Of a stretch of 20,448 nucleotides of DNA, positions 1 to 9,013 are shown one piece after another. Below the pieces are notes generated by a model. It did no database searches. It was given only the letters and a program-made list of their open reading frames with translations, and was not told the origin of the DNA. The translations under genes and the position numbers were made by a program. Source of the stretch: Prevotellaceae bacterium (lineage in GTDB: Bacteria > Bacteroidota > Bacteroidia > Bacteroidales > Bacteroidaceae); assembly GCA_030523505.1 (NCBI GenBank), contig JAUNIK010000002.1, forward strand, positions 12,204 to 32,651. The letters run 5' to 3'. Numbering within the stretch: position 1 is the stretch's first letter; the number at the start of each line of letters is the position of its first letter.

Positions 1-1
1 A

Positions 2-526
2 GTAATGATGCTTTGCCTCTGCTGCATGGCATTCGTATCGTGTGAGACAAAAGAAGAAGAGTACACTGGCAACAAGTTCAAAAGCTGCATTTTCCAGGCA
101 AGACCTGAGTTCAGCGAGGACATTCTCAACCTCTACGACATCACAGTGACCTACACCGCTATGGACGGTACAACAAAGGTGATGACCCCAGGTGAGGATG
201 GCACAATCCCATTCATTGATGAGTCGACAACATTGCCTGCAACAGTGAAAATGGAAATGAAGGCAGTCAAGAAGCCTACTTTCGATGAGTATATCAACAG
301 CCACGAGACCTTCGATCTTATAACATACCTTCCAAGAGTTGAGGCAAGATATTCGACAGTCGCTGAAGGAGAAAAAATTCTTTACCAAGACGGTAGATTG
401 GAAATACTTGGCGTATTACGTGAAACTGTTCTCGCACACCTGGAAGACCTCTTCCCAAAGATGAACTTCACCATCGAGGGAACCTTCACCAAGACAAACT
501 CAGGTTGCGACTTCATCAAGAAGTAA
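2..526 (+). CDS. Small lipoprotein of unknown function, 5' end outside the window
   Basis: The reading frame is open to the left edge, and the first ATG in the window (position 5) falls inside what looks like a signal peptide (MMLCLCCMAF). The true start, probably a few codons with lysines, therefore lies upstream, and the gene is listed as 5' partial. A lipobox-like FVSC is followed by acidic residues (CETKEEEY), which resembles the surface-export signal of Bacteroidetes lipoproteins; this part is inference. About 160 residues follow with no motif I recognise. The alternating hydrophobic and polar pattern (for example ITVTYTAMDG and FTIEGTFTK) suggests a beta-rich fold. A strong terminator stands just after the stop, so this is the last gene of its transcript and is not part of the PUL operon, which runs on the other strand. 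I cannot give it a function. Confidence 0.75.
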   Translation, partial: VMMLCLCCMAFVSCETKEEEYTGNKFKSCIFQARPEFSEDILNLYDITVTYTAMDGTTKVMTPGEDGTIPFIDESTTLPATVKMEMKAVKKPTFDEYINSHETFDLITYLPRVEARYSTVAEGEKILYQDGRLEILGVLRETVLAHLEDLFPKMNFTIEGTFTKTNSGCDFIKK

Positions 527-548
527 TCGGTGGCTCCTCTTTAATATA

Positions 549-590
549 AATAGGGTAGGTGATAGCTTATATCTCCTGCCCTATTTTGTT
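549..590 (+). terminator. Rho-independent terminator of the first lipoprotein gene
   Basis: AATAGGGTAGG (549-559) pairs with CCTGCCCTATT (575-585), with one G-U pair. GATA/TATC extends the stem inwards after a one-base internal loop, leaving a five-base loop. The stem runs into TTTTGTTG. It begins 22 bases after the stop codon at 526. Confidence 0.85.
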
Positions 591-886
591 GTGCCCCTTC
601 CATCCCTCCCTGCGCTCGGCGTTGCCGCTCTGCCTTGGACTTCGGCAGGTATCTCTTCTGCACGTGCCCTTTGTACTTCTGATTTTCGTTTGCAGAATTA
701 CTAAAAATCGGTATTATCCATACATCTTTACTTCAAAATAAGGATGCTTTTCAAAATGCCCTCATATTCTATTGAGCTATTTATGAAAGAATAGTTTATG
801 CTTATAAGATTCTCATTTTCATGGCATTGCAAAAGCACCGTTTTCATCATGTCATTTCAGCAGAATGGCCTCCTCATGATTTACAT
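591..886. other. Intergenic stretch of about 300 bases with no gene seen
   Basis: This lies between the two terminators. The first part (about 597-650) is distinctly GC-rich and contains short self-complementary pieces: CGGC/GCCG at 617-627 and CTGCC/GGCAG at 630-648. The remainder is AT-rich and has no open frame with coding character. A 60-codon open frame at 559-741 starts inside the terminator and has no lipoprotein, membrane or domain pattern, so I do not call it. No tRNA or clear promoter was seen. Confidence 0.5.
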
Positions 887-928
887 AAAAAAGGAATCCC
901 CCCATCACTGAAGCGAAGGAGGAATTCC
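887..928 (-). terminator. Rho-independent terminator of the PUL operon
   Basis: Read on the - strand, GGAATTCCTCC (928-918) pairs with GGGGGGATTCC (903-893) over 11 positions with two G-U pairs. The loop has 14 bases and six U follow (892-887). It lies 40 bases past the stop of the last susC-like gene, so it closes the operon that starts near 15270. Confidence 0.85.
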
Positions 929-968
929 ATTTATAATTTCAGGCGGAAAGCCTTTGTGACAATATTGC

Positions 969-3900
969 TTAGAAACCGATGGTGACACCGAAGTTGACAA
1001 CGCGCTGGTTCATGTAGGCATCACCGGCGGAGTTGGTCGAAATCTCAGGGTCTTGCTGGTACTTGTCGTACGAGGTCCAGGTGAAGAGGTTGTAACAGTT
1101 CATGTAGAGACGGAGGTTCTCAATGAACTTTGGCAATATCTTCTGTGGGAGATTGTATGACAAATCGATGGTCTTCAGACGGACATACCATGCATCAACA
1201 AGCCAGAAGTCAGACATATATGCCTGTGCTGAGTTGACTGTCGATGGGTTGCTGGTGAGACGTGGGAAGTTGATTTCCTCGCCGTTCTGATAGCGCTCCA
1301 AGGTCCAACGCTGAAGGTGGAGTGGCTGGAACTGCGACTTGAATGGTTCGATACCTGTACCTACAACCGAGAAGCTGTAATTGAATGAACCCTGGAAGAG
1401 AACACTCAATGTGAGTCCCTTCCAACTACCACCGATGGTCCAACCAAGGGTGGTGTTAGGAAGGTTTGGACGACCGATAGCCATCTTGTCGTAGTCATCG
1501 ATAGTGCCATCGTTGTTGAGGTCCTGATATTTCAAATCACCTGCCTGCACTGGGATATCGGTGTTAGGAACTGCTGGTGCACCCTCAGCATGAGCGTTGA
1601 CAAGGGCTATCTCCTCTGGTGTGTAGTAACCAATCCAGTGGTAGCCGAACTGCTGACCGATAGGCTTGCCTGTTGATGCGAGCCACTCGTAGCGCTGCTG
1701 TGCTTCTGCCTGATAGAGAATCTTGTTCTTTGCATAAGAGAACACGAAGTTGGTGTTGAAACTCCAGTCACCCCAGTTGTTGCGATAACCAATCTGACCA
1801 TCGAAACCCTGGTTGCGTGTCTTAGCGACATTGATTGGAGATGTACCAATACCAAGAATCTCGGAGATATCGTTACGATATACCAACTGATCGTAGCGGT
1901 GATCGTAGAAGTAGTCGAGGGTCAATGAGAACGAATTCCAGAGATTGAGGTCGATACCGATATCGAACTTACGTGCCTTCTCCCATGTCACATTGTCATT
2001 ACCAAGGTTACCTTCCTTATAGCCCTGCCACTTCATAGCGCGGTCGCCGAAGTAATAGATATTACCTGTTTCGTAAACCTGGTTGTAGAGGTAACGGTCG
2101 CCCATAGCTACATCGGAACCTACAACACCGAATGATGAACGAATCTTGAGGAGGTCAACAGTCTTGCCGAACTTCTCGCGGAACCATGGTTCCTCGCTGA
2201 TAGCCCAACCAGCTCCTACTGCAGGGAACAAGCCATAGCGATGACCCTTTGCGAAACGGTCGGAACCGTTGTAGGCGGTGTTGACATCGAGGAGATAGCG
2301 GTTCTTGTACTTATAAGAGAGCTTCAGAGAGAGTCCCATGAACTTCTCAGGTACCTTCTGACCACTGTTCTCGTATGTGGTGCTCTCGAGGTTGTAGAGG
2401 AGCATTGCACCTACATCGTGAGCATCGTCGAATACTCGCTCGTAGTTGATGTACGACTGGAGGTTCATATCTTTCTTAGCTGTGCGTGTGCCAGCAGTGA
2501 CAGCGTAGCTACCGTTGGTATAGACATGGTCAGGGTTGATGGTGTAGTAGCCCTCGCCTGCTGATGTCTCATTATAATGGTAGGTAGGGAACTGATCACG
2601 CCATGCCTGACGATAGTTCTCATCGACGGTAGAGTAAGCGAGACGCACATTTGAAGACAAGCCTTTTGTGATGAAGTCCATCTTCCAGTTAGCACTGTAG
2701 AGGAGGTTGTTATCATTACGACGGGTACGGGTGTAACCCTGGTTAGCCAGACGGGCATTGAGGGTTGGACGGCGACCAGTAGTGTCGTAGAGATAAGCCC
2801 ACGAACCGTCAGGGTTGATGACTGGTGACGAATATGGGTGCATTGCCTCGAAACTATAAATCTCGCCTGTTGCATTGATGCCGTAAGGCTCGTTGATGTT
2901 CATGAAACGCGAGGTGACATCAAGTCGCATAGAGAGATTGTTGGTTACCTGGAAGTCGAGGTTAGAACGGTAGTTGAAACGACGATAGAGGTAGTTTGAG
3001 TTGACATCGTTAGACTGAGCACCGAAGTCGCGTACAAGACCGTTCTGTGTAAAATAGCCCACAGACACGAAGTACTTCAAACGGTCGGTACCACCCGATA
3101 CATCGACATTGGCATTGCTCTGCGAGGCAACCTTCTTGAAGATTTCATCGTACCAGTTGACATCAGGATAAGCATAAGGACTGTCGCCTGTGCGGTAGTG
3201 CTCGAGAGCCTCGTCGGAGTGGATTGGCTGCATGCCGTCGTTGAGGTAAGCCTCGTTGACGAGCGATGCTGTCTCGTAAGAACCAAGGAACTTTGGTGTG
3301 CGGACAGGCATCTGTACACCAGTCTCCATACGGACATTGATACGAGGCTTGCCATCGGCACCACGGCGAGTCTTAACGACGAGTACACCGTTAGCACCCT
3401 TGATACCATAGATAGCTGTTGTAGATGCGTCCTTGAGAATTGATATTGACTCAATTTCATTGACGTTGATCTGTGAGAGCTGCTCGTATGTGTACTCCAC
3501 ATCATCGACGATGATGAGAGGCTGGTTGCCGGCTGAGTTCAAAGAGCTGACACCACGGATAAAGAAGTCGGAAGCATCCTTACCAGGCTGTCCTGAACGC
3601 TGCTGTGAGAAGAAGCCAGGGAGCTTACCGGCAAGGGCGTTCTGCACGCTCGATACTGGAACCTTCTGCAACTCCTTACCGTTGATGGCACTGACAGCAC
3701 CGGTCATAGTGATACGCTTTGCGGTACCGTGACCAACGACAACGACTTCGTTGAGGTCGTTCTTGTCTTCGTGCATCTGGATGTTGCACTTGCCACCATC
3801 GACCTTCTGCTCCACGTCCTTATATCCTACATAGGTGAACACCAGTGTCTGGCCGTTGCGAGCAGCGAGGGAGAACTGTCCGTCGATGTCGGTAACGGTG

Positions 3901-4046
3901 GCTACATTGGTGCCTTTCACCTTTACTGTTACTCCAATAAGTTCATCGCCCGTTTCGTAATCGGTCACCTTACCAGTAACATTTGTCTGTGCGAATGCAT
4001 ATACTGTTGCACAGAGGCAAAAAAGTATTGATAATAATCTTTTCAT
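969..4046 (-). CDS. SusC/RagA-family TonB-linked outer-membrane transporter (SusC-A)
   Basis: An outer-membrane beta-barrel that imports glycan oligosaccharides with energy from TonB, normally under a SusD lid. The ATG at 4046 (MKRLLSILFC, 1025 residues) is preferred because it begins a standard signal peptide ending YAFAQ; a TTG at 4061 would overlap the end of the upstream gene. In order: signal peptide (1-19), carboxypeptidase-D-like regulatory domain (about 22-95), TonB box LNEVVVVGHG (98-107, GHG where GYG is usual), plug domain with IIVDDVEY and ILKDASTTAIYG, then the barrel, ending in the terminal phenylalanine (TIGF) typical of outer-membrane proteins. It has no STN domain, so an anti-sigma-coupled role is unlikely. 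It starts 5 bases after the susD-like stop and is the last gene of the operon. No susD-like gene follows it, which is unusual and leaves its partner uncertain. Confidence 0.95.
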   Translation of the reverse strand: MKRLLSILFCLCATVYAFAQTNVTGKVTDYETGDELIGVTVKVKGTNVATVTDIDGQFSLAARNGQTLVFTYVGYKDVEQKVDGGKCNIQMHEDKNDLNEVVVVGHGTAKRITMTGAVSAINGKELQKVPVSSVQNALAGKLPGFFSQQRSGQPGKDASDFFIRGVSSLNSAGNQPLIIVDDVEYTYEQLSQINVNEIESISILKDASTTAIYGIKGANGVLVVKTRRGADGKPRINVRMETGVQMPVRTPKFLGSYETASLVNEAYLNDGMQPIHSDEALEHYRTGDSPYAYPDVNWYDEIFKKVASQSNANVDVSGGTDRLKYFVSVGYFTQNGLVRDFGAQSNDVNSNYLYRRFNYRSNLDFQVTNNLSMRLDVTSRFMNINEPYGINATGEIYSFEAMHPYSSPVINPDGSWAYLYDTTGRRPTLNARLANQGYTRTRRNDNNLLYSANWKMDFITKGLSSNVRLAYSTVDENYRQAWRDQFPTYHYNETSAGEGYYTINPDHVYTNGSYAVTAGTRTAKKDMNLQSYINYERVFDDAHDVGAMLLYNLESTTYENSGQKVPEKFMGLSLKLSYKYKNRYLLDVNTAYNGSDRFAKGHRYGLFPAVGAGWAISEEPWFREKFGKTVDLLKIRSSFGVVGSDVAMGDRYLYNQVYETGNIYYFGDRAMKWQGYKEGNLGNDNVTWEKARKFDIGIDLNLWNSFSLTLDYFYDHRYDQLVYRNDISEILGIGTSPINVAKTRNQGFDGQIGYRNNWGDWSFNTNFVFSYAKNKILYQAEAQQRYEWLASTGKPIGQQFGYHWIGYYTPEEIALVNAHAEGAPAVPNTDIPVQAGDLKYQDLNNDGTIDDYDKMAIGRPNLPNTTLGWTIGGSWKGLTLSVLFQGSFNYSFSVVGTGIEPFKSQFQPLHLQRWTLERYQNGEEINFPRLTSNPSTVNSAQAYMSDFWLVDAWYVRLKTIDLSYNLPQKILPKFIENLRLYMNCYNLFTWTSYDKYQQDPEISTNSAGDAYMNQRVVNFGVTIGF

Positions 4047-4051
4047 AATGT

Positions 4052-5860
4052 TTACATCCAATTAGGGTTCTGAACCATGTTCTTATTCTTGTTGACCTCG
4101 CTGTAAGGAATTGGATAGAGATACATCTTGTCGGTCCAATTTACATTTACGAGATTGATTGGAGAGAACACCATAGTGTTAGAGCCTGCAACAATCTGCA
4201 TGCCCTGGATAGGGGTCTTGAAGATGTCCTCAGCCTCGCGCCAACGACGGATGTCGTAGTAACGATGCTCCTCAAATGCGAGTTCGATACGACGCTCAGT
4301 GTGGATTACCTTACGGAGTTCCTCACGCGACATTGTAGGATCCAATCCGTACATCTTGTCCTTGCCAGCCTCGATACCTGCACGCCAACGGATCACCTTG
4401 AGTACATCCATGATGTCGTTCATGTGCTCTGCACGATAAGCGTCATCGCACTCATTGGCAGCCTCGGCATAGTTGAGGAGGATTTCTGCGAAACGGATGT
4501 AAACCCAGAACTGATTGTGTGAGCCATACTCAGCAGAGTTGCTGAAATCGCCCATGAACTTACGCATATAGTAGCTGGTCTGCGAGAAGCGACCTGCACT
4601 CGCTGGGTTGTTGGCGCCACCCTGATAGGTTTGAAGGGTTGTGTTGAGCCAAGGAGAACCCTGATGGAGAATCTGAAGGTTGAGACGTGGGTCACGGTTT
4701 TCGTAAGGCTTCTGTGGGTCGTAGGTGTAAGCACTCTCGCCACGTGGCTTACCATCGAGCATTGGGAATGCATCGACGAGGTTCTGAGTAGGGTTGGTGC
4801 GACCATTACCCAACTTATTGCCTGAGAAACCAAGAGGACCGTTGTTCTTCTCTACATCAGTACCTGCAGAGTTGTTGCGGAAGAAGATAATCTCGTGATT
4901 GTCGCCACCGTAATAGTTAATGAAGGTATTGGTGAATGATCCCTGCTTTGTGAGGTGGAACTTTGATGTTGACATCGAACTGCGGAGAGTGATTACACCG
5001 TAGTTGTCGATGAATGACTTTGCCAACTCAGCAGCCTTCTTCCAGCGGTCAGCATCGTAGGTTGCATAACCAACGAGCTCATTGCCAGGAGCAAGAGTGC
5101 GCTCATTGAAGAGAGGACTTGCAGCATAGAGCAATACACGAGTCTGGAGGGCGATGCACGACTCCTTCAAAGGTGCATGGCCGTAAGAACCAGCGGCATT
5201 ACCACCACTGCCCCAAGGCATGCAACGGAGAGAGTCCTGGATAGCATCGAGCTCGCTCATGATGTAGTCGACAGTCTCAGCGAATGTGTTACGAGGGATT
5301 TCGAGATCATCGTTGATGTCGAACACCTTGTCGCCAATGATTGGCACACCGCCATAACGCTCCAACAACTGGAAATAGAAGAATGCACGGATGAAACGAG
5401 CCTCAGCCTTATAGGTGACACCAAGTGGACGAGTCTCGCCAAGGGCGTTCTCATAAGTAATATTATAAGGTACGCGATCGATACCGTTGATGAAAGTGTT
5501 GCACTTGCGGATAGCCTTCCAGCACTTGTCCCACATCATATTCGATGTAACCTGGTTGCTGGCAGTGTAGCTACCAGTCTGCAAACGGCGTACATCAGGG
5601 TCGCTATCGAAATAGAGCGACATGGCATCGTCGGAAGCAGCATCGAGATAGTCGCTTCCCACACGGTTGTGACCGTTAGGAAGTTCCTCGTAGATAGCAT
5701 TCAGGAATCGGGTTGCCTTATCACCAACAGAGTCGGTGGTAGAGAACACATATTCATAGGTATACTGATCAACAGGTGTGCTCTCGTAGTTGTCGGTACA
5801 AGAAACGGCAACGAAAGAGAAGACTCCAAGAATAAACAGTAATGATTTATTTATTTTCAT
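4052..5860 (-). CDS. SusD/RagB-family glycan-binding surface lipoprotein (SusD-B)
   Basis: A surface lipoprotein that binds polysaccharide and caps a SusC transporter; 602 residues, within the family range. The signal peptide ends in VAVSC, with Cys21 as the lipidated residue. Family hallmarks are visible: the N-terminal region with WDKCWKAIRKCNTFI and AEARFIRAFFYFQLLERYGG, and the C-terminal RFAEILLNYAEAANE, RWRAGIEAG and ERRIELAFEEHRYYDIRRW. It is sandwiched between two susC-like genes, with 18 bases to the upstream one (5879-8974) and 5 bases to the downstream one (969-4046). The usual C-then-D order makes the upstream transporter the likely partner. A clear GGAGG precedes the start, which is uncommon here. 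Glycan specificity cannot be read from the sequence. Confidence 0.95.
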   Translation of the reverse strand: MKINKSLLFILGVFSFVAVSCTDNYESTPVDQYTYEYVFSTTDSVGDKATRFLNAIYEELPNGHNRVGSDYLDAASDDAMSLYFDSDPDVRRLQTGSYTASNQVTSNMMWDKCWKAIRKCNTFINGIDRVPYNITYENALGETRPLGVTYKAEARFIRAFFYFQLLERYGGVPIIGDKVFDINDDLEIPRNTFAETVDYIMSELDAIQDSLRCMPWGSGGNAAGSYGHAPLKESCIALQTRVLLYAASPLFNERTLAPGNELVGYATYDADRWKKAAELAKSFIDNYGVITLRSSMSTSKFHLTKQGSFTNTFINYYGGDNHEIIFFRNNSAGTDVEKNNGPLGFSGNKLGNGRTNPTQNLVDAFPMLDGKPRGESAYTYDPQKPYENRDPRLNLQILHQGSPWLNTTLQTYQGGANNPASAGRFSQTSYYMRKFMGDFSNSAEYGSHNQFWVYIRFAEILLNYAEAANECDDAYRAEHMNDIMDVLKVIRWRAGIEAGKDKMYGLDPTMSREELRKVIHTERRIELAFEEHRYYDIRRWREAEDIFKTPIQGMQIVAGSNTMVFSPINLVNVNWTDKMYLYPIPYSEVNKNKNMVQNPNWM

Positions 5861-5869
5861 AATACTAAG

Positions 5870-5878
5870 CCTCCTTTA
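5870..5878 (-). promoter_or_regulatory. Shine-Dalgarno-like ribosome binding site of susD-B
   Basis: The - strand reads TAAAGGAGG followed by 9 bases and ATG (5860). It sits in the 18-base gap after the susC-B stop. Most genes in this operon lack such a site, as is usual in Bacteroidetes, so it stands out and supports the chosen start. Confidence 0.6.
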
Positions 5879-8800
5879 TTAGAAATTGAGTTTTACACCA
5901 GTGAAGATAGTACGCTGCAGTGGAGAACTTGTGAATGTCACCTCTGGGTCAACAAGGTCGCAACCAGCGAATGTCAAGAGGTTCTGTGCCTCGAGGAACA
6001 CCTTGAGACGCACACCACCGAGAGTTCGGTTACAGAAGTTCTCAGGGAGGTTGTAAGCGAGCATGATGTTCTTCAGACGAATGAAGTTTCCGTTCTGCAT
6101 CCACATTGACGAACCATACATACCACCGTAGTTGTAGGTATTGCCACCAGCTGAGAGTCGAGGATATGTTGCTGTTGCAGCAGTCTCAGGAGTCCAACGA
6201 CCGAGGATATTCTGGTAAGCCTGTCCGTAGCCATTGCCGATAGCCTGGAAGCCCTCAACGAGTGTACGGTTGTTTACATAGATATCTCGGTTGCAAGCGC
6301 CCTGCCAGAGCATAGAGAACTCAAGGCCCTTCCACTCGAGACCGAGATCGATGCCGAAGTACTGGGCTGGTTTGTCGCCACCGATAACAGTGCGGTCCCA
6401 CTCATCAATGACACCGTCCTTGTTCATATCGACATACTTCACATCACCAGGCTGTACATCATAACCAACCATCACTGGATAGCCCGATGCAATATCCTCA
6501 GCCGAGAGGAAGCCATCAGCCTGCAGACCGAAAATTACGCCCTCAGGACGACCTGTCTGGCGGAGATAGTTGTAAGGAGTAGCCTGCTCGTCCATGAAGA
6601 GGAGTTTGGTAGAAGCAATACTCCAGTTGCCCGAGAGATAGTAGTTGACAGAGCCAATCTTATCCTGCCATGTGAGGGTTACATCAACACCTGTGCGGCG
6701 TGACTGACCGATATTCTCTGCTGGATATTCCACACCGAGGATAGCGATGCTCTTTCCACGCTGCTGGAGGAGGTCGAGATACTTGTCGTTGTAGTAATCG
6801 ACGGTTGCCTCAAGACGGTGGTTGAACATTGCAAGGTCGAGACCGATATTGAGCTTGTTAGCCTTCTCGAACGAGATATATGGGTTGGCGATAGGTGTGT
6901 TCTCATAAACACCCCATACCCATGTGCTCTGTGTACCTACTGGATAAGCATTGAAGTTATCGCGATAGGTCTGGCGCCAAATATAGTATCCAGAGTTGTC
7001 GATACCGTTGCCTGTGCGGCCCCATACTCCGCGGAGCTTGAGCTTGTCGAGCCATGTTGCTGACTGCATGAAGTTCTCCTTACTGATGTCCCAGCCAAGA
7101 CCGATTGCACCGAAGGTTCCCCAACGACGGCCTGGAGCATAACGGTTGTAGTAGCTCTCAGCGAGCTTAGCCTGAACGAAGTATTTGTCGGCATAGCTGT
7201 AAGAGGCTGTCTCCATGATGTTTGAAGGAATCATTGGGAGGTCATAGTCATCAACCTCGTGGCGTGTATCACCGACAACGCTTGCCTTTACGGTGTGAAG
7301 ACCGAAGGTGCGGTTGTAGTCGAGTGAGAGCTGGCCATAGAGGTTCTGGTAGTTGCTTACAGGCGAGAAGTTGTTGGTCTGTGATGAAGGGGTTCCATAC
7401 ATGGTATATACTGGTTTGCCCTTATCATCGAATGTCAACTGATAAACCTGTGAACGCTTTGTACGGGTGATAGCAGTACGAGTCTGTGCTGCCACACTAC
7501 CCTGGAACTGTGCCGAGAGACCTTTGACGAGCTTTGAGAAGTCGTACTTCAACTTACCTGTAGCCATGATGTCGCGGGTGTTATCTGAGATGTAACCGCT
7601 GCCCCATGTCTGCGAGAGGAGGTTGTTCTGGAATGAGTAGTTACCACCGAATGTGCCGTTCTCGTTGTAAAGAGGGTAAGCATTGTTTGGAGTGGTGAAA
7701 ATGGTGTTGAGCAAATCGCTGTAGCCTGAACCCGAACCACCTGGCTGGTTGCCTTCCATTACACGACCGATGGCTGTAAGAGATGCAGTGAGGTCGTCGG
7801 TGATATTGATGTTCACCTTAGAAGAAATCATATAACGGTTCAAGTTGAGGTTGGTGTTATATGAGTTGTCCTTGTTGGTTTTGAACAGACCTGCCTCGTT
7901 CATATAGCCAAGGGATACGAAGAACTGTGCTACACGGCCACCACCCGACACATTGAGGTTGTAAGACTGTGTAGAAGCCGAGTTGTTCATCACCTCGTCC
8001 TGCCAGTTGATATCAGGATGTGTGAAAGGCTGATTGCCTGCCTGATAAGCGAAATAGTCGTTTGAGGTGTAGATGCCCTGCTTGCCATCGTTCTGGAGTG
8101 CCTCATTGAGGAGGTAAGCATACTGACCTGCCGAGAGTGGCTTCAGCTTGTTTACAGAACTATGAACACCGAACTTGCCTGTGAGGGAGAGACGGATCTT
8201 GCCCATTGTTGGCTGCTTGGTGGTGATGACGAGAGCACCGCGTGAACTCTTCATTCCGAGGAACATTGAAGAGAGAGCATCACGCTGGAGTGATACCGAC
8301 TCAATAGCCTCTGGATCGACAGAGAGGAGGTCGCGCTCCATTCCGTCAACGATAACGACTGGTCCCATACCGCGTGAAGAGATAGAGAAACGGGTGTTGT
8401 CGCTGTAAGAACCAGAACCGAAGTTTGCTGGAAGCGAACCGATGAGGTCAACTCTGGTGTTTCCACCAGTGCTTGGCAACCATGAACCACGGTACTGCTC
8501 AATGTTCAAACCGGCAATGCGACCCTGCAATGAGGTGAGAATGTCGGTTGAGAGATATTTCTCGAGATCTTTGTTATATACGGTGCTTACCGAACCAAGG
8601 TTCTCATCGGCTGTGGTTGTTGCTCCGTAAGGACCAATGATATCTTTCTCGTTGTCAACGAAACGGTCGAACAGATGCACTGTGTACTTCTTTACATCAG
8701 CAGCCTTCTGCTCCTTATACAAATAACCGATATGTGTGAAGGTGAGCACATCGCCAGTAGCACACGCTACAGAGAATGCACCGTCAGCATCGGTTGTAAC

Positions 8801-8974
8801 GGTCTTGTCGGTGCCTTTCACTCCAACGATGACACCAGGGACAGGGTTATTGTTGCTGTCGAGAACAACGCCTGCCTTGGTCTGGGCGAAAGCAGAGGCA
8901 GAGAACACCATAGAGAGGAGCATCACTACCAATGACAGAGACCAACGCTTATTTGAAAAATGAATATGTGACAT
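5879..8974 (-). CDS. SusC/RagA-family TonB-linked outer-membrane transporter (SusC-B), divergent TonB-box region
   Basis: 1031 residues. The signal peptide is cleaved after ASAFA (about residue 30), followed by a carboxypeptidase-D-like domain (about 33-102: VPGVIVGVKGTDKTVTTDADGAFSV). The plug follows (IVDGMERDL, then a divergent SLQRDALSSMFLG where VLKDAS.TAIYG is usual), then the barrel with terminal GVKLNF. At the position of the usual LDEVVVVGYG TonB box it has VDNEKDIIGPYG (about 106-117), so it belongs to a different SusC subgroup from the other transporter here. The gene directly precedes susD-B with an 18-base gap, the classic C-D pairing. It probably moves larger oligosaccharides across the outer membrane; the substrate cannot be told. 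The two SusC proteins are too different to be a recent duplication. Confidence 0.94.
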   Translation of the reverse strand: MSHIHFSNKRWSLSLVVMLLSMVFSASAFAQTKAGVVLDSNNNPVPGVIVGVKGTDKTVTTDADGAFSVACATGDVLTFTHIGYLYKEQKAADVKKYTVHLFDRFVDNEKDIIGPYGATTTADENLGSVSTVYNKDLEKYLSTDILTSLQGRIAGLNIEQYRGSWLPSTGGNTRVDLIGSLPANFGSGSYSDNTRFSISSRGMGPVVIVDGMERDLLSVDPEAIESVSLQRDALSSMFLGMKSSRGALVITTKQPTMGKIRLSLTGKFGVHSSVNKLKPLSAGQYAYLLNEALQNDGKQGIYTSNDYFAYQAGNQPFTHPDINWQDEVMNNSASTQSYNLNVSGGGRVAQFFVSLGYMNEAGLFKTNKDNSYNTNLNLNRYMISSKVNINITDDLTASLTAIGRVMEGNQPGGSGSGYSDLLNTIFTTPNNAYPLYNENGTFGGNYSFQNNLLSQTWGSGYISDNTRDIMATGKLKYDFSKLVKGLSAQFQGSVAAQTRTAITRTKRSQVYQLTFDDKGKPVYTMYGTPSSQTNNFSPVSNYQNLYGQLSLDYNRTFGLHTVKASVVGDTRHEVDDYDLPMIPSNIMETASYSYADKYFVQAKLAESYYNRYAPGRRWGTFGAIGLGWDISKENFMQSATWLDKLKLRGVWGRTGNGIDNSGYYIWRQTYRDNFNAYPVGTQSTWVWGVYENTPIANPYISFEKANKLNIGLDLAMFNHRLEATVDYYNDKYLDLLQQRGKSIAILGVEYPAENIGQSRRTGVDVTLTWQDKIGSVNYYLSGNWSIASTKLLFMDEQATPYNYLRQTGRPEGVIFGLQADGFLSAEDIASGYPVMVGYDVQPGDVKYVDMNKDGVIDEWDRTVIGGDKPAQYFGIDLGLEWKGLEFSMLWQGACNRDIYVNNRTLVEGFQAIGNGYGQAYQNILGRWTPETAATATYPRLSAGGNTYNYGGMYGSSMWMQNGNFIRLKNIMLAYNLPENFCNRTLGGVRLKVFLEAQNLLTFAGCDLVDPEVTFTSSPLQRTIFTGVKLNF

Positions 8975-9013
8975 ATTATTTCTAGTTATTTAAGTTCACT
9001 GATAAAACCGGGA

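Noticed and set aside
559..741. 60-codon + strand frame after the first lipoprotein gene
   Set aside because: It begins inside the terminator stem and covers the GC-rich patch; no promoter or protein features support it.
5177..5842. 221-codon open frame opposite susD-B
   Set aside because: Antisense shadow of a gene with strong SusD hallmarks.
969..8974. Recent tandem duplication of a susC gene
   Set aside because: The two SusC proteins differ in the TonB-box region, plug motifs and most of the barrel, so they are ancient paralogues.
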